The translations under genes and the position numbers were made by a program. A stretch of 64,000 nt of DNA from Bacteroidetes bacterium GWA2_40_15 (lineage in GTDB: Bacteria > Bacteroidota > Bacteroidia > Bacteroidales > VadinHA17). The stretch spans positions 1 to 64,000 of the forward strand of contig MENI01000030.1 of assembly GCA_001768195.1 (NCBI GenBank), in the 5' to 3' direction. Of this stretch, positions 16,091 through 24,721 are shown in pieces; position 1 is the first letter of the stretch, and the number at the start of each line of letters is the position of its first letter. The notes beneath the pieces are model-generated. The model was given only the letters and a program-made list of their open reading frames with translations. It was not told the origin of the DNA and searched no databases.

Positions 16091-19030
16091 ATGGATCAAA
16101 AGTTAATGAATCTGGATGCTCTTGGCAGAACTCTTGAGGGCGAACTTAAATATGATAAAATCACCACAACTATTTATTCTACAGACGCTTCTGCCTACAA
16201 AGAGAGACCTGTGGCTGTAATCTGGCCAAAAGGTACTGATGATATCAGAAAGATCCTCACATATGCAAGACTTAACCATACCGGAGTCACTTTAAGAGCA
16301 GGAGGAACATCTCTTGCCGGACAGGTTGTAAGTTCCGGAATAATCGCTGACATATCCAGGTATATGAATAAGATACTGGAAATCAACAGAGAAGAACGCT
16401 GGGTAAGAGTTGAACCCGGAGTTGTCCTTGATGAACTTAATATGAATCTAAAAGAATTTGGGCTTTTCTTTGGTCCGGAAACATCTACTTCCAACAGGTG
16501 CAACATCGGTGGAATGGTCGGAAATAATGCATGCGGATCTCACTCTCTCGTATACGGTTCAACAAGAGATCATATAATCGAGCTGAAAACCTTGTTAAGC
16601 GATGGAAGTGAAGCTGTATTCGGACAAATTGATGGTAAAGATTTTAAAGACAAGTGTAGTCAGGATAATCTTGAGGGCAGCATTTACAGGAATATAAATA
16701 CTATACTTGGTAACAAAACCAACAGAGAATATATAATAAAGGAATTTCCCGATCCGAAGATAAAAAGGAGAAATACCGGTTATGCTCTTGATCTGCTGCT
16801 GGATTCCAAAGTATTTGATTCCATATCTGAAAACAAATTCAATTTCTGCAAATTGGTTGCCGGATCTGAAGGAACACTGGCTGTAATTACTGAGATAAAA
16901 CTGAATATTGTTCCTTTGCCTCCTGTTAATAAAGCCCTTGTATGTGTTCATCTCAGTACAAGGAACGAAGCATTCAAAGCTAACCTTATTGCCTTGAAAT
17001 TCAATCCTCAGGCGGTCGAGATGATGGATAACAGGATACTCGATCTCACAGTGGATAATCTGAGCCAGAGGAACAACCGCTTCTTTCTGGAAGGCAAACC
17101 CGGAGCAATTTTAATAGTTGAATTTGCAAGGGACCTGACCGAAGAAATAGATACGACCACTCAATCGCTTATTAAAGCCTTAAAAGAGTATGGGTATGGT
17201 TACTCCTACCCTGTAATTAAAGGTAAAGACATATCCAAAGTATGGGAATTACGTAAAGCAGGACTTGGGTTGCTCACAAATATGAAAGGAGATCCCAAAC
17301 CTGTATCCTTAATCGAAGATACTGCTGTAAATGTTGAGCATCTTCCTGCGTACATGGAAGATATTGAACTTATGCTGGCTTCACATGGAAAAGACGCAGT
17401 ATTTCATGCTCATATTGGTACGGGAGAGCTTCATCTTCGCCCTATACTTAATCTGAAAGATCCTGCAGATGCAGAACTATTCAGAACCATTGGTATTGAA
17501 ACGGCCCGTCTGGTAAAAAAATACAGAGGGTCACTCAGCGGTGAGCATGGCGATGGGAGGCTGAGAGGTGAATTTATTCCATTAATGCTGGGTGATCATA
17601 ACTATAACCTGCTGAAGGAGATAAAGAAATGCTGGGATCCTTATAATATATTGAATCCGGGAAAAATAACCGATACTCCTCAGATGAATTCAAATCTGCG
17701 GTACATCCCTGGAAATCCTACTCGCGAAATTGATACTTATTATGACTTCTCATCGAGTGATGGGATCCTGCGGGCAGCTGAAAAGTGTAACGGATCAGCC
17801 GATTGCCGTAAATCAGTCAGAATCGGAGGCACAATGTGTCCTACCTATATGGCGACAGGTGATGAAGATAAAACCACCAGGGCAAGGGCTAACATATTAC
17901 GTGAATTTCTTAATGAGGGAACGGATCCATGGAATCACCCTGAGATTTATGAAGTACTTGATCTTTGTATAGGTTGCAAAGGATGTAAATCAGAATGTCC
18001 TTCAGGAGTAGATATTGCAAAAATAAAATCAGAGTTTCTCCAGCACTGGTATGATAAGCACGGAGTACCATTAAGAACAACATTAATTGCCTATATCACT
18101 TCATTTAACAGGGTTGGAGCAATTTTCCCACGGGTATACAACTTTTTTCTCAGTAACAGGATCACTTCCGGACTATTCAAAAAGCTTGCAGGATTTGCTT
18201 CAAAACGATCTATACCTATATTATATAAGGTAACCCTCCGAAGATGGATTAAGAAACAGCTGCCAGCTATTAATCCTGAAAATCCAAAGATGACTATATG
18301 CCTGTTTGTTGATGAGTTTACCAATTATAATGATACTGAGACAGGAATTGCAGCCATAAAGCTGTTAACATCTCTTAATTACAGAGTTATTACGACAAAT
18401 CATTCTGTCAGCGCCAGAACTTTTCTCTCGAAAGGACTTGTCAGGCAGGCCAGGAAAATCATCCGGCTGAATACACTGACGCTTAGTCATTTGATCTCTG
18501 ACAATGTTCCTCTCATAGGTATAGAACCCTCTGCCATCCTTGGATTCAGGGATGAATATCCTGAACTTGCTGGCAGTGAATACAATGAGACTGCAAACAG
18601 GATAGCAAAAAACAGTTTTATGATTGACGAGTTTTTATCGAGGGAATACAGGAACGGAAATATTGACAGAAAACTTTTCTCGGAAGAACATAAGGATATC
18701 CTGGTGCATGGTCACTGTCAGCAAAAGGCAATCGCCTCAACATCAGGCACAATTGATATGCTTTCGATACCTCTCAATTACAAAGTCAGGGAGATCCCTT
18801 CAGGATGCTGTGGAATGGCCGGTTCATTTGGTTATGAGAAGGAGCATTTTGATCTGTCGAACAAGATCGGTGAAATGGTATTATTCCCTGAAATCAGGAA
18901 CTCATCTGACTCAGTTGTCATTTCAGCACCAGGAACAAGTTGCAGACATCATATTAAAGACGGTACCGGGAGAATTGCGGTACATCCGGTAGTTGTGCTG
19001 TATGATGCATTGAAGAGGCGTGAGGCGTGA
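16091..19030 (+). CDS. FAD-linked oxidase with Fe-S and CCG domains (D-lactate / D-2-hydroxyacid dehydrogenase type)
   Basis: A 979-residue three-part enzyme, likely membrane-associated by quinone partners. Residues about 40-210 form a PCMH FAD-binding domain (RAGGTSLAGQVV, CNIGGMVGNNACGSHS). About 250-520 is the FAD-oxidase C-terminal domain with FHAHIGTGELHLRP and SGEHGDGRLRG. About 565-640 holds Fe-S ligands (CNGSADC, TMCPTY, CIGCKGCKSECP). The final part has CCG-type motifs (GHCQQKA, GCCGMAGSFGYE near 906). The family includes D-lactate and D-2-hydroxyglutarate dehydrogenases; the substrate is not decided here. The last codons (KRREA and stop) are encoded by a 7-bp repeat array. Confidence 0.9.
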   Translation: MDQKLMNLDALGRTLEGELKYDKITTTIYSTDASAYKERPVAVIWPKGTDDIRKILTYARLNHTGVTLRAGGTSLAGQVVSSGIIADISRYMNKILEINREERWVRVEPGVVLDELNMNLKEFGLFFGPETSTSNRCNIGGMVGNNACGSHSLVYGSTRDHIIELKTLLSDGSEAVFGQIDGKDFKDKCSQDNLEGSIYRNINTILGNKTNREYIIKEFPDPKIKRRNTGYALDLLLDSKVFDSISENKFNFCKLVAGSEGTLAVITEIKLNIVPLPPVNKALVCVHLSTRNEAFKANLIALKFNPQAVEMMDNRILDLTVDNLSQRNNRFFLEGKPGAILIVEFARDLTEEIDTTTQSLIKALKEYGYGYSYPVIKGKDISKVWELRKAGLGLLTNMKGDPKPVSLIEDTAVNVEHLPAYMEDIELMLASHGKDAVFHAHIGTGELHLRPILNLKDPADAELFRTIGIETARLVKKYRGSLSGEHGDGRLRGEFIPLMLGDHNYNLLKEIKKCWDPYNILNPGKITDTPQMNSNLRYIPGNPTREIDTYYDFSSSDGILRAAEKCNGSADCRKSVRIGGTMCPTYMATGDEDKTTRARANILREFLNEGTDPWNHPEIYEVLDLCIGCKGCKSECPSGVDIAKIKSEFLQHWYDKHGVPLRTTLIAYITSFNRVGAIFPRVYNFFLSNRITSGLFKKLAGFASKRSIPILYKVTLRRWIKKQLPAINPENPKMTICLFVDEFTNYNDTETGIAAIKLLTSLNYRVITTNHSVSARTFLSKGLVRQARKIIRLNTLTLSHLISDNVPLIGIEPSAILGFRDEYPELAGSEYNETANRIAKNSFMIDEFLSREYRNGNIDRKLFSEEHKDILVHGHCQQKAIASTSGTIDMLSIPLNYKVREIPSGCCGMAGSFGYEKEHFDLSNKIGEMVLFPEIRNSSDSVVISAPGTSCRHHIKDGTGRIAVHPVVVLYDALKRREA

Positions 19031-19050
19031 GGCGTGAGGCGTGAGGCTAG
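19013..19050. repeat. 7-bp tandem repeat array (GTGAGGC type) overlapping a stop codon
   Basis: Four exact GTGAGGC units cover 19020-19047, after one variant AAGAGGC. The array starts inside the coding sequence of the FAD oxidoreductase and supplies its last residues and its TGA. It lies between convergent genes. Confidence 0.8.
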
Positions 19051-19077
19051 AGGATTGAAGAGAGGCTTCAGAAAAAC

Positions 19078-19848
19078 TCAGGGCTGGATGGTGAAAGAGT
19101 CAGCGTCATTGAGGACGGGAAATTTCTTTCGGAAATCGGATAATTCATTCATAGAAATATCAGTGGTAATGTACTGCTCGATATCATGATCAGCTGAAAC
19201 TATTACTTCTCCGCGGGGATCTATGATCATTGAATCACCGCAATAACTTATTCCGTTTCCGTCTGTTCCTATCCGGTTTGATCCGGCAACATAACACTGG
19301 TTTTCAATAGCCCTGGCCCTGAGAAGAATATTCCAAACATTTTTTCTGGCACAAGGCCAGTTAGCAGCATATATCATCAGGTCAATTTCATTTTTATGCC
19401 TGCTCCATACAGGAAAACGGAGATCATAACATATATACGGGCTGATTCTCACCCCTTTAAAACTAAATACAAGCTTTTCTTTACCAGGTGTAATAAATTG
19501 ATCTTCACCACCCATTGAAAAAGGGTGACGCTTATTATAAATACTTTTCTCCTCTCCCGGTGCGACAAATACCCATTGGTTAAAAACCATTGTCCCTTCC
19601 GAAACCAGATAACTTCCGCACAATCCAAAATCTCCCTTTTCAGATACTTCTTTCATCCACAGGAATGTATCACCATCCTGGGATTCAGATAATATGTCAG
19701 TCCTCATTGAAAAACCAGTATTAAACATCTCAGGCAGAATTACCAGATCCGTTTTACCATTTAAAGATGATAACAGGTTTCCCAGCTTATTAAGATTAGC
19801 AGATTTATTCTCCCATTCCGGGTAAGGCTGTACAACTGATAGTCTCAT
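19078..19848 (-). CDS. nitrilase-superfamily amidase (omega-amidase YafV type)
   Basis: Carbon-nitrogen hydrolase of about 256 residues. The catalytic triad is visible: Glu40 in VILPEMFNTGF, Lys106 in YNKRHPFSMGGE, and Cys140 in YICYDLRFPVW. These flanking motifs are those of the omega-amidase/YafV branch, which hydrolyses alpha-keto-glutaramate-like amides and acts as metabolite repair. I chose the ATG at 19848 (MRLSVVQPYPEW); 13 upstream codons are open but are made of a hairpin. It is convergent with the FAD gene. Confidence 0.9.
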   Translation of the reverse strand: MRLSVVQPYPEWENKSANLNKLGNLLSSLNGKTDLVILPEMFNTGFSMRTDILSESQDGDTFLWMKEVSEKGDFGLCGSYLVSEGTMVFNQWVFVAPGEEKSIYNKRHPFSMGGEDQFITPGKEKLVFSFKGVRISPYICYDLRFPVWSRHKNEIDLMIYAANWPCARKNVWNILLRARAIENQCYVAGSNRIGTDGNGISYCGDSMIIDPRGEVIVSADHDIEQYITTDISMNELSDFRKKFPVLNDADSFTIQP

Positions 19849-19860
19849 TTTATGACAATA

Positions 19861-19882
19861 GGGACATGCGATGGCATGTCCC
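19861..19882. repeat. perfect 9-bp hairpin in the leader of the amidase gene
   Basis: GGGACATGC (19861-19869) and GCATGTCCC (19874-19882) are perfect inverted arms around a GATG loop. It lies 12 bp before the amidase ATG on the minus strand and 32 bp after the preceding gene. There is no T run, so it is not a classical terminator. It may be a copy of a dispersed palindrome or a leader structure. Confidence 0.6.
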
Positions 19883-19914
19883 TGCAATATTATAATGTTA
19901 AATTGATGCTATTG

Positions 19915-21069
19915 TTATTTTTTATTCATCGACTCATAATAGTCGGAGAAAATCCCATTGACAAGAGGCCTGTAATAGAGCCAGAAAAACCTTCTTAAAT
20001 CATCAGGTTTATCTGAGTACAATAAACCTTTCAGCTTATGAACTCCCAGAAATCTGGAGGTCCAGACAGGAACATCAGTATGGGCAAAGTCACCTGAAAA
20101 ATAGTAAATCCGGCTGGTAACAGGATCCTGAACAACTGCCGGGAATTGACTGGAAAGATAGTGATCAAGCAACAGGGTATCTCCAACGGTCGTGGTTTCA
20201 ATTTTAAATTCAGAAATAATATTGTTCGACAGAGGGTCAATTATGTCGAACCACTGATCAAAAGCAACAGAGCCGGCTACGCCATATTTATTGCAATATG
20301 ATTCATTAGTAATTATAGTTGGCATTGAACTTTTAAGATGAGTCCCCTCTTCGAGTACTACAATCTCCTTCTCTTTCAGAATAACAATACCTGATTTTCT
20401 AAAAGTCCATGGCTGTTTGTATTGTTTCCGGTACATGGCGGTCATCCAGATGGGAAAATCCTGCTGGGTAGTATCAAGAGATGCAAAATGCTTTCCTGTC
20501 CATCCTGAGAAAGTAATTCCCAGTTTTTCCTGAGTACGGACAGACTCAAACTGAGCTGTTGGATAATCAAAGGAATTATACTCCATTATTATAAGCTTAT
20601 TCCTGTCTTTCATCTCTTTGATAAGGAGGAAGTCATTGTTATTAAGCCCGCCGTACAGCTTCCTGGACTTTCTGCTTTTGTTTATTCCCTTATACCAGTC
20701 ATTAAAGAAAACTCCATATGTATCTGCAAAATAGACAGCATCATTTTTTTCAGCGAGAGTGATAAGATCAGTAAGACGATAATCATTTCTTCCCCATTGC
20801 TTTTCTCTTAAAGGCCGCATAGGATAAAATCCGTAATAATCCTTTTTGTAGGAATATGTGCGTTTCTTCTCCTTTTTAACAAATCTTTCGTTGGCCAGGA
20901 TCCAATTGAATGATTTATGCTTTTCACGCTCCAGAGCAGGTACTGTTTTATCAACCAGTATGATGTCCATTGGCTTTTTCTCCTTGAAAGTCCACCGGAT
21001 AAAATTAATTAGCGGCAGTATAAGTAAGGCTGCCAGGATGATAATTACAATAAGCAGAGATTTTTTCAT
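19915..21069 (-). CDS. unknown membrane-anchored or secreted protein
   Basis: A 384-residue protein that I do not recognise. It starts MKKSLLIVIIILAALLILPL, a single N-terminal membrane segment or uncleaved signal, with a short basic end, so the bulk should be outside the cytoplasmic membrane. The remainder is soluble, rich in aromatic residues, with DAVYFADTYGVFFNDWYKG and PVTSRIYYFSGDFAHTDVP as its most distinctive stretches. The phrase TDLITLAEKNDAVYFADTYG suggests a Rossmann-like or glutamine-amidotransferase-like fold, but this is a guess. It is upstream of the amidase on the same strand with 66 bp between them. Confidence 0.75.
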   Translation of the reverse strand: MKKSLLIVIIILAALLILPLINFIRWTFKEKKPMDIILVDKTVPALEREKHKSFNWILANERFVKKEKKRTYSYKKDYYGFYPMRPLREKQWGRNDYRLTDLITLAEKNDAVYFADTYGVFFNDWYKGINKSRKSRKLYGGLNNNDFLLIKEMKDRNKLIIMEYNSFDYPTAQFESVRTQEKLGITFSGWTGKHFASLDTTQQDFPIWMTAMYRKQYKQPWTFRKSGIVILKEKEIVVLEEGTHLKSSMPTIITNESYCNKYGVAGSVAFDQWFDIIDPLSNNIISEFKIETTTVGDTLLLDHYLSSQFPAVVQDPVTSRIYYFSGDFAHTDVPVWTSRFLGVHKLKGLLYSDKPDDLRRFFWLYYRPLVNGIFSDYYESMNKK

Positions 21070-21366
21070 AACTGAATATATCTGAATGTATTCAATAAGA
21101 ACAACTGTAATCCGATTACAACCAATCTTAATATTTCAATTGTTAAATGTATTAATTTATTTTTTTTAATTAAAATAATTTTAAGCAATTTACTAAAAAT
21201 AATTGAACAGCAATACCCTGTTACAATGCAAAGGACTAAATCCATGACCATTTAGTTGCCTCGTAATATCTTTGTCATCAATAGAATTCCAACATAATAC
21301 CGGGCGTGATGAAATTAAAGTATTCACGAGGATTGTTTTTATTACTTTTGCATAAATAGTTTTTCA
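21070..21366. other. AT-rich divergent spacer with candidate rarA promoter
   Basis: Between the unknown membrane-anchored gene (minus) and rarA (plus). TACTTTTG at 21343-21350 matches the -7 box TAnnTTTG and would give a short rarA leader of about 10 nt. I see no RNA or gene in the rest; a 61-codon minus-strand reading frame is low-complexity. Confidence 0.4.
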
Positions 21367-22665
21367 ATGCTGACAAATCAACCTCTTGCTGAAAGGTTAA
21401 GACCAAAAGAAATCGGAGATTTCTGCGGACAGGAACACCTTGTTGGTAAAGGCGCTGTACTGAGAAGGCTTATTGAATCAGGTAATATTCCATCCTTTAT
21501 TCTATGGGGACCACCGGGAGTAGGAAAAACAACTCTTGCCGGGATAATTGCCAATACGCTCAAAAGGCCTTTTTTTCATCTCAGCGCAGTACATTCCGGT
21601 GTAAAGGATGTGAGGGAGACTATTGAAAAAGCAAAGAAACAGCAATTTTTCGATCAACCTAACCCGATCCTGTTCATTGATGAGATCCACCGTTTCAATA
21701 AATCTCAGCAGGATTCGTTATTAAGTGCTGTTGAACAGGGAACAATTACGCTAATCGGTGCAACGACTGAAAATCCGTCGTTTGAAGTAATATCCCCTCT
21801 CCTGTCGAGATGCCAGGTTTATATCATGAAGCCTCTTGAAGAAGATGAGCTTAAAGACCTCCTGCATAAAGCACTGATAAAAGACAGTTACATTTCAGCA
21901 TTTAATATTGATATCATTGAATATGAGGCTCTTATAAGAATTTCAGGTGGTGATGCCAGAAAACTCTACAATGCACTGGAGCTTGTAGTCACATCAGAAG
22001 CAGACGAATCCGGGTCAGAGAGAATTATTATTGATAATGAAAAGGTTCTTAATCATGTACAGAAGAACCTGGCCCTATATGATAAAAACGGGGAACAGCA
22101 TTATGATATCATATCTGCTTTTATTAAGTCAATACGAGGCAGTGATCCCAATGCAGCAGTCTACTGGCTTGCAAGGATGGTCGAAGGCGGTGAGGATCCA
22201 AAATTCATTGCACGGCGGATGCTAATCCTGGCAGCAGAAGATATCGGACTTGCAAATCCAAATGCCCTTCTTATAGCCCAGGCTTGTTTTGATGCTATCA
22301 ATGTAATTGGCTGGCCAGAGTCGAGGATCATTTTATCTGAAGCTGCAATATTTCTTGCAACATCTCCAAAGAGCAACTCATCATATCTGGCAATTGACAA
22401 TGCTATCGAAAGAGTCAGAGCCGGTGGAGATCATCCTGTACCTCTCAATATCAGAAATGCACCCACGAAACTCATGAAAGAGATGAATTATGGAAAGGAT
22501 TATAAATATGCTCACAGTTATTCAGGCAATTTTGTTCAGGAGAATTTTCTGCCTGAAGAGATAAAGGGTTCCGTTTTTTACGAACCTGGTGAAAACATAA
22601 GGGAAGAAGAAATCCGAAAGAGGATCTCATCCATGTGGAAAAACATATATAAATATGATAAATAG
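21367..22665 (+). CDS. rarA: replication-associated recombination protein A (AAA ATPase)
   Basis: A clamp-loader-like AAA+ ATPase (MgsA/WRNIP1 family) acting at stalled forks. It has 432 residues. Walker A is GPPGVGKTT at residues 48-56. Walker B and the following motif are ILFIDEIHRFNKSQQDSLL near 97. IGATTENPSFEV is sensor 1, and the C-terminal tetramerisation domain contains GSDPNAAVYWLARMVEGGED and RRMLILAAEDIGLANPNAL, which are strongly conserved in RarA. It is followed 29 bp later by kdsA. Confidence 0.96.
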   Translation: MLTNQPLAERLRPKEIGDFCGQEHLVGKGAVLRRLIESGNIPSFILWGPPGVGKTTLAGIIANTLKRPFFHLSAVHSGVKDVRETIEKAKKQQFFDQPNPILFIDEIHRFNKSQQDSLLSAVEQGTITLIGATTENPSFEVISPLLSRCQVYIMKPLEEDELKDLLHKALIKDSYISAFNIDIIEYEALIRISGGDARKLYNALELVVTSEADESGSERIIIDNEKVLNHVQKNLALYDKNGEQHYDIISAFIKSIRGSDPNAAVYWLARMVEGGEDPKFIARRMLILAAEDIGLANPNALLIAQACFDAINVIGWPESRIILSEAAIFLATSPKSNSSYLAIDNAIERVRAGGDHPVPLNIRNAPTKLMKEMNYGKDYKYAHSYSGNFVQENFLPEEIKGSVFYEPGENIREEEIRKRISSMWKNIYKYDK

Positions 22666-22679
22666 AATTAAAAAAAATA

Positions 22680-22687
22680 TAATTTTG
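22680..22687 (+). promoter_or_regulatory. candidate -7 box of kdsA
   Basis: TAATTTTG matches TAnnTTTG exactly and ends only 7 bp before the kdsA ATG at 22695. If used, the kdsA transcript would be leaderless or nearly so. No matching TTTG -33 element is obvious at the right distance. Confidence 0.35.
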
Positions 22688-22694
22688 TAAGCAA

Positions 22695-23537
22695 ATGTCG
22701 AACGCTGCTCTGAATATTCCGGGATTAGGTTACAAAGAATCGGGCAATTTTCTGTTGATCGCCGGTCCTTGTGTTGTTGAAAGTGAAGAAATCATTTTTG
22801 CAACTGCTGAACAACTCAGGAATCTTTCAGACAAATACAAAATCCCTTTTGTTTTTAAATCGTCATACAGAAAAGCCAACAGGTCGAAAGGAAGTTCATT
22901 CACAGGAATTGGTGATATCAAAGCACTCAAAATAATTGCTGATGTCAGGGAAAGGTTTTCGGTACCTGTTATTACAGATATACATAATCCTGAAGAAGCT
23001 GTAATGGCAGCTGATTATGTTGATATCATTCAGATTCCCGCTTTTCTGTGCAGACAAACGGACCTCCTTGCTGCTGCTGCAAAAACAGGTAAATGGATAA
23101 ATATAAAAAAGGGACAGTTTCTATCGGGTTCGTCAATGCAGTTTGCAGTTGATAAGGTTAAAGAATCCGGTAACACCAATATTATTCTGACTGACAGGGG
23201 GAATATGTTCGGGTATCAGGATATAGTTGTTGATTTCAGGAATATTCCGATAATGCAGAAAACAGGGGTTCCTGTTATTATGGATATCACCCATTCACTG
23301 CAGCAGCCTAATCAGGAAGAAGGCGTATCCGGAGGAAGGCCAGATATGATTGAGACAATTGGAAAAGCTGCTATAAGTGTAGGTGCCGATGGAATCTTCA
23401 TTGAAACACATCCCGATCCTTCTGTAGCAAAATCTGACGGAGCAAATATGCTGAAGCTATCAGAAATGGAACAATTATTGTACAGACTTTGTGCTATTAG
23501 AAAATCTATAAATTCTTTTGAAAATTTTAAAAAATAA
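22695..23537 (+). CDS. kdsA: 3-deoxy-8-phosphooctulonate synthase
   Basis: Condenses arabinose 5-phosphate with phosphoenolpyruvate to KDO 8-phosphate for lipopolysaccharide core synthesis. It has 280 residues. Motifs are LIAGPCVVES, FKSSYRKANRSKGSSFTG, VPVITDIHNPEEA, the conserved QIPAFLCRQTDLL, KKGQFLSG, and FIETHPDP near the C-terminus. It starts 29 bp after rarA and is followed 5 bp later by a secreted-protein gene. Confidence 0.97.
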   Translation: MSNAALNIPGLGYKESGNFLLIAGPCVVESEEIIFATAEQLRNLSDKYKIPFVFKSSYRKANRSKGSSFTGIGDIKALKIIADVRERFSVPVITDIHNPEEAVMAADYVDIIQIPAFLCRQTDLLAAAAKTGKWINIKKGQFLSGSSMQFAVDKVKESGNTNIILTDRGNMFGYQDIVVDFRNIPIMQKTGVPVIMDITHSLQQPNQEEGVSGGRPDMIETIGKAAISVGADGIFIETHPDPSVAKSDGANMLKLSEMEQLLYRLCAIRKSINSFENFKK

Positions 23538-23542
23538 GTCTC

Positions 23543-24247
23543 ATGAAAAAAATCGCCCTTCTTTTTGCTGCACTTGCAGCAGTGTTAATCGTGGATGCTC
23601 AATCGCTTGATGCCATCCTGAAACAATATTCTTCTGCCATTAATTCTGACAAGCTTGCCACCGTTAAAACCATTAAGATAACCGGCAAAATGTCAGCAAT
23701 GGGTATGGATATGCCTATGGTTATGTATATGAAGAATCCCAATAAAATAAAAGTAACATATAGTTTTAATGGAATGGATATGGTGTCGGTATTTGATGGA
23801 GTAAAAGGATACATGATGAATCCGATGATGGGTTCAGCTGAACCGGTTGAGCTGACAGGTGAACAGTTGAAACAGGTACAGAACAATAATGTATTCAGAA
23901 ATGAGCTTATTACCTATTATAATAACAAACAGGTGACTCTTGAAGGCACTGAAGATGTAAACGGGAAACCGGCAAATAAACTTAAGATAAATGTTGAAGG
24001 TGGAAATCCGATATTTATGAGTCTTGATAAAGCAACCGGATTGATTGTAAAGACTTCAACTACTGTGGATCAAATGGGCACAAAAATGAATGTTGACTCA
24101 TACATGACCGATTATGTTGATACCAAAGGGGTTGTTATGCCCAGAAAAACCACGGCAATGGCAAATGATATGGAAGCAGCAACAATATCTTTTGATCTGA
24201 TCGAAGTTGATGTTCCTATGGAGGACAGCTTATTCAAGATAAAATAA
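23543..24247 (+). CDS. secreted LolA-like / outer-membrane lipoprotein-sorting-like protein
   Basis: A 234-residue protein with a clear signal peptide (MKKIALLFAALAAVLIVDAQ). The mature part starts SLDAILKQYSSAIN and shows the incomplete-barrel plan of LolA/LolB-like proteins (COG2834-type): KTIKITGKMSAMG, PNKIKVTYSFNGMD, VFDGVKGYMMNP, then LDKATGLIVKTST and YVDTKGVVMPRKT. It has a methionine-rich patch at residues 50-70. It probably binds a hydrophobic ligand in the periplasm. It begins 5 bp after kdsA, so co-transcription is likely. Confidence 0.75.
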   Translation: MKKIALLFAALAAVLIVDAQSLDAILKQYSSAINSDKLATVKTIKITGKMSAMGMDMPMVMYMKNPNKIKVTYSFNGMDMVSVFDGVKGYMMNPMMGSAEPVELTGEQLKQVQNNNVFRNELITYYNNKQVTLEGTEDVNGKPANKLKINVEGGNPIFMSLDKATGLIVKTSTTVDQMGTKMNVDSYMTDYVDTKGVVMPRKTTAMANDMEAATISFDLIEVDVPMEDSLFKIK

Positions 24248-24267
24248 TTACAGGTTAGCTGTAAAAC

Positions 24268-24325
24268 GTAGAGACGCATACCGGTTGCAAAACGTAGTAG
24301 AGACGCCCAAATTGGGCGTCTCTAC
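24268..24325. repeat. GTAGAGACGC palindromic repeat
   Basis: GTAGAGACGCCCAA (24297-24310) is a perfect inverted repeat of 24312-24325 around a single A. A half copy (GTAGAGACGC) stands at 24268-24277, each preceded by AAAAC or similar. It directly abuts the 3' end of RNase P RNA and may end transcription from either side. Palindromes with this GTAGAGACGC arm are, to my knowledge, dispersed in many bacterial genomes. Confidence 0.75.
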
Positions 24326-24330
24326 GTTTT

Positions 24331-24717
24331 GCAGCTGGCCTGTAAGCCGGTTTCTGTACGGTTTTATCTTCTTCGCGAGAAATAAAAACCGGTTCCCATC
24401 ATTTATCTTGTCCCTCCATCACTGCAGGGATCATACGACCTACCCCCCGGCATCGGACGAGCAGCCCTTATTGCCGGTATACATGGTCTTTCAACCCATA
24501 AGGTGTACGGCTCCCGGTGTTACCACCGGGACCGGTAAGCTCTTACCTCACCTTTTCACCCTTTCCCTTCGACAACGCTCAGGGCGGTTATTTTCTGTTA
24601 CACTACTATACCCTCACGGATATCTTCCCGTTAGGAAGCATGGTGCTCTGTGTTGACCGGACTTTCCTTCCCCCTCTTCGATTTCGCTCAGAAGAGAACG
24701 ATGAGACGGCCCGCTGC
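24331..24717 (-). ncRNA. rnpB: RNase P RNA, bacterial type A
   Basis: The catalytic RNA of RNase P, which trims tRNA 5' ends. Conserved blocks read on the minus strand: AAGGAAAGTCCGG near 24670-24655 close to the 5' end, GGGGGGTAGGTCGTATGATC-like text near 24440-24420, and ACAGAAACCGGCTTA near 24360-24345 close to the 3' end. Helix P1 pairs GCAGCGGGCC (24717-24708) with GGCCAGCTGC (24340-24331), one mismatch, which sets both ends. The length of about 387 nt is normal. Two hairpins inside carry the dispersed motif CTGAGCGNNNTCGAAG (about 24679-24696 and 24567-24588). Confidence 0.95.
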
Positions 24718-24721
24718 GCTG

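Noticed and set aside
18624-18992. 122-codon frame inside the FAD oxidoreductase gene
   Set aside because: It overlaps the conserved CCG-domain coding sequence in another frame and has no family features.
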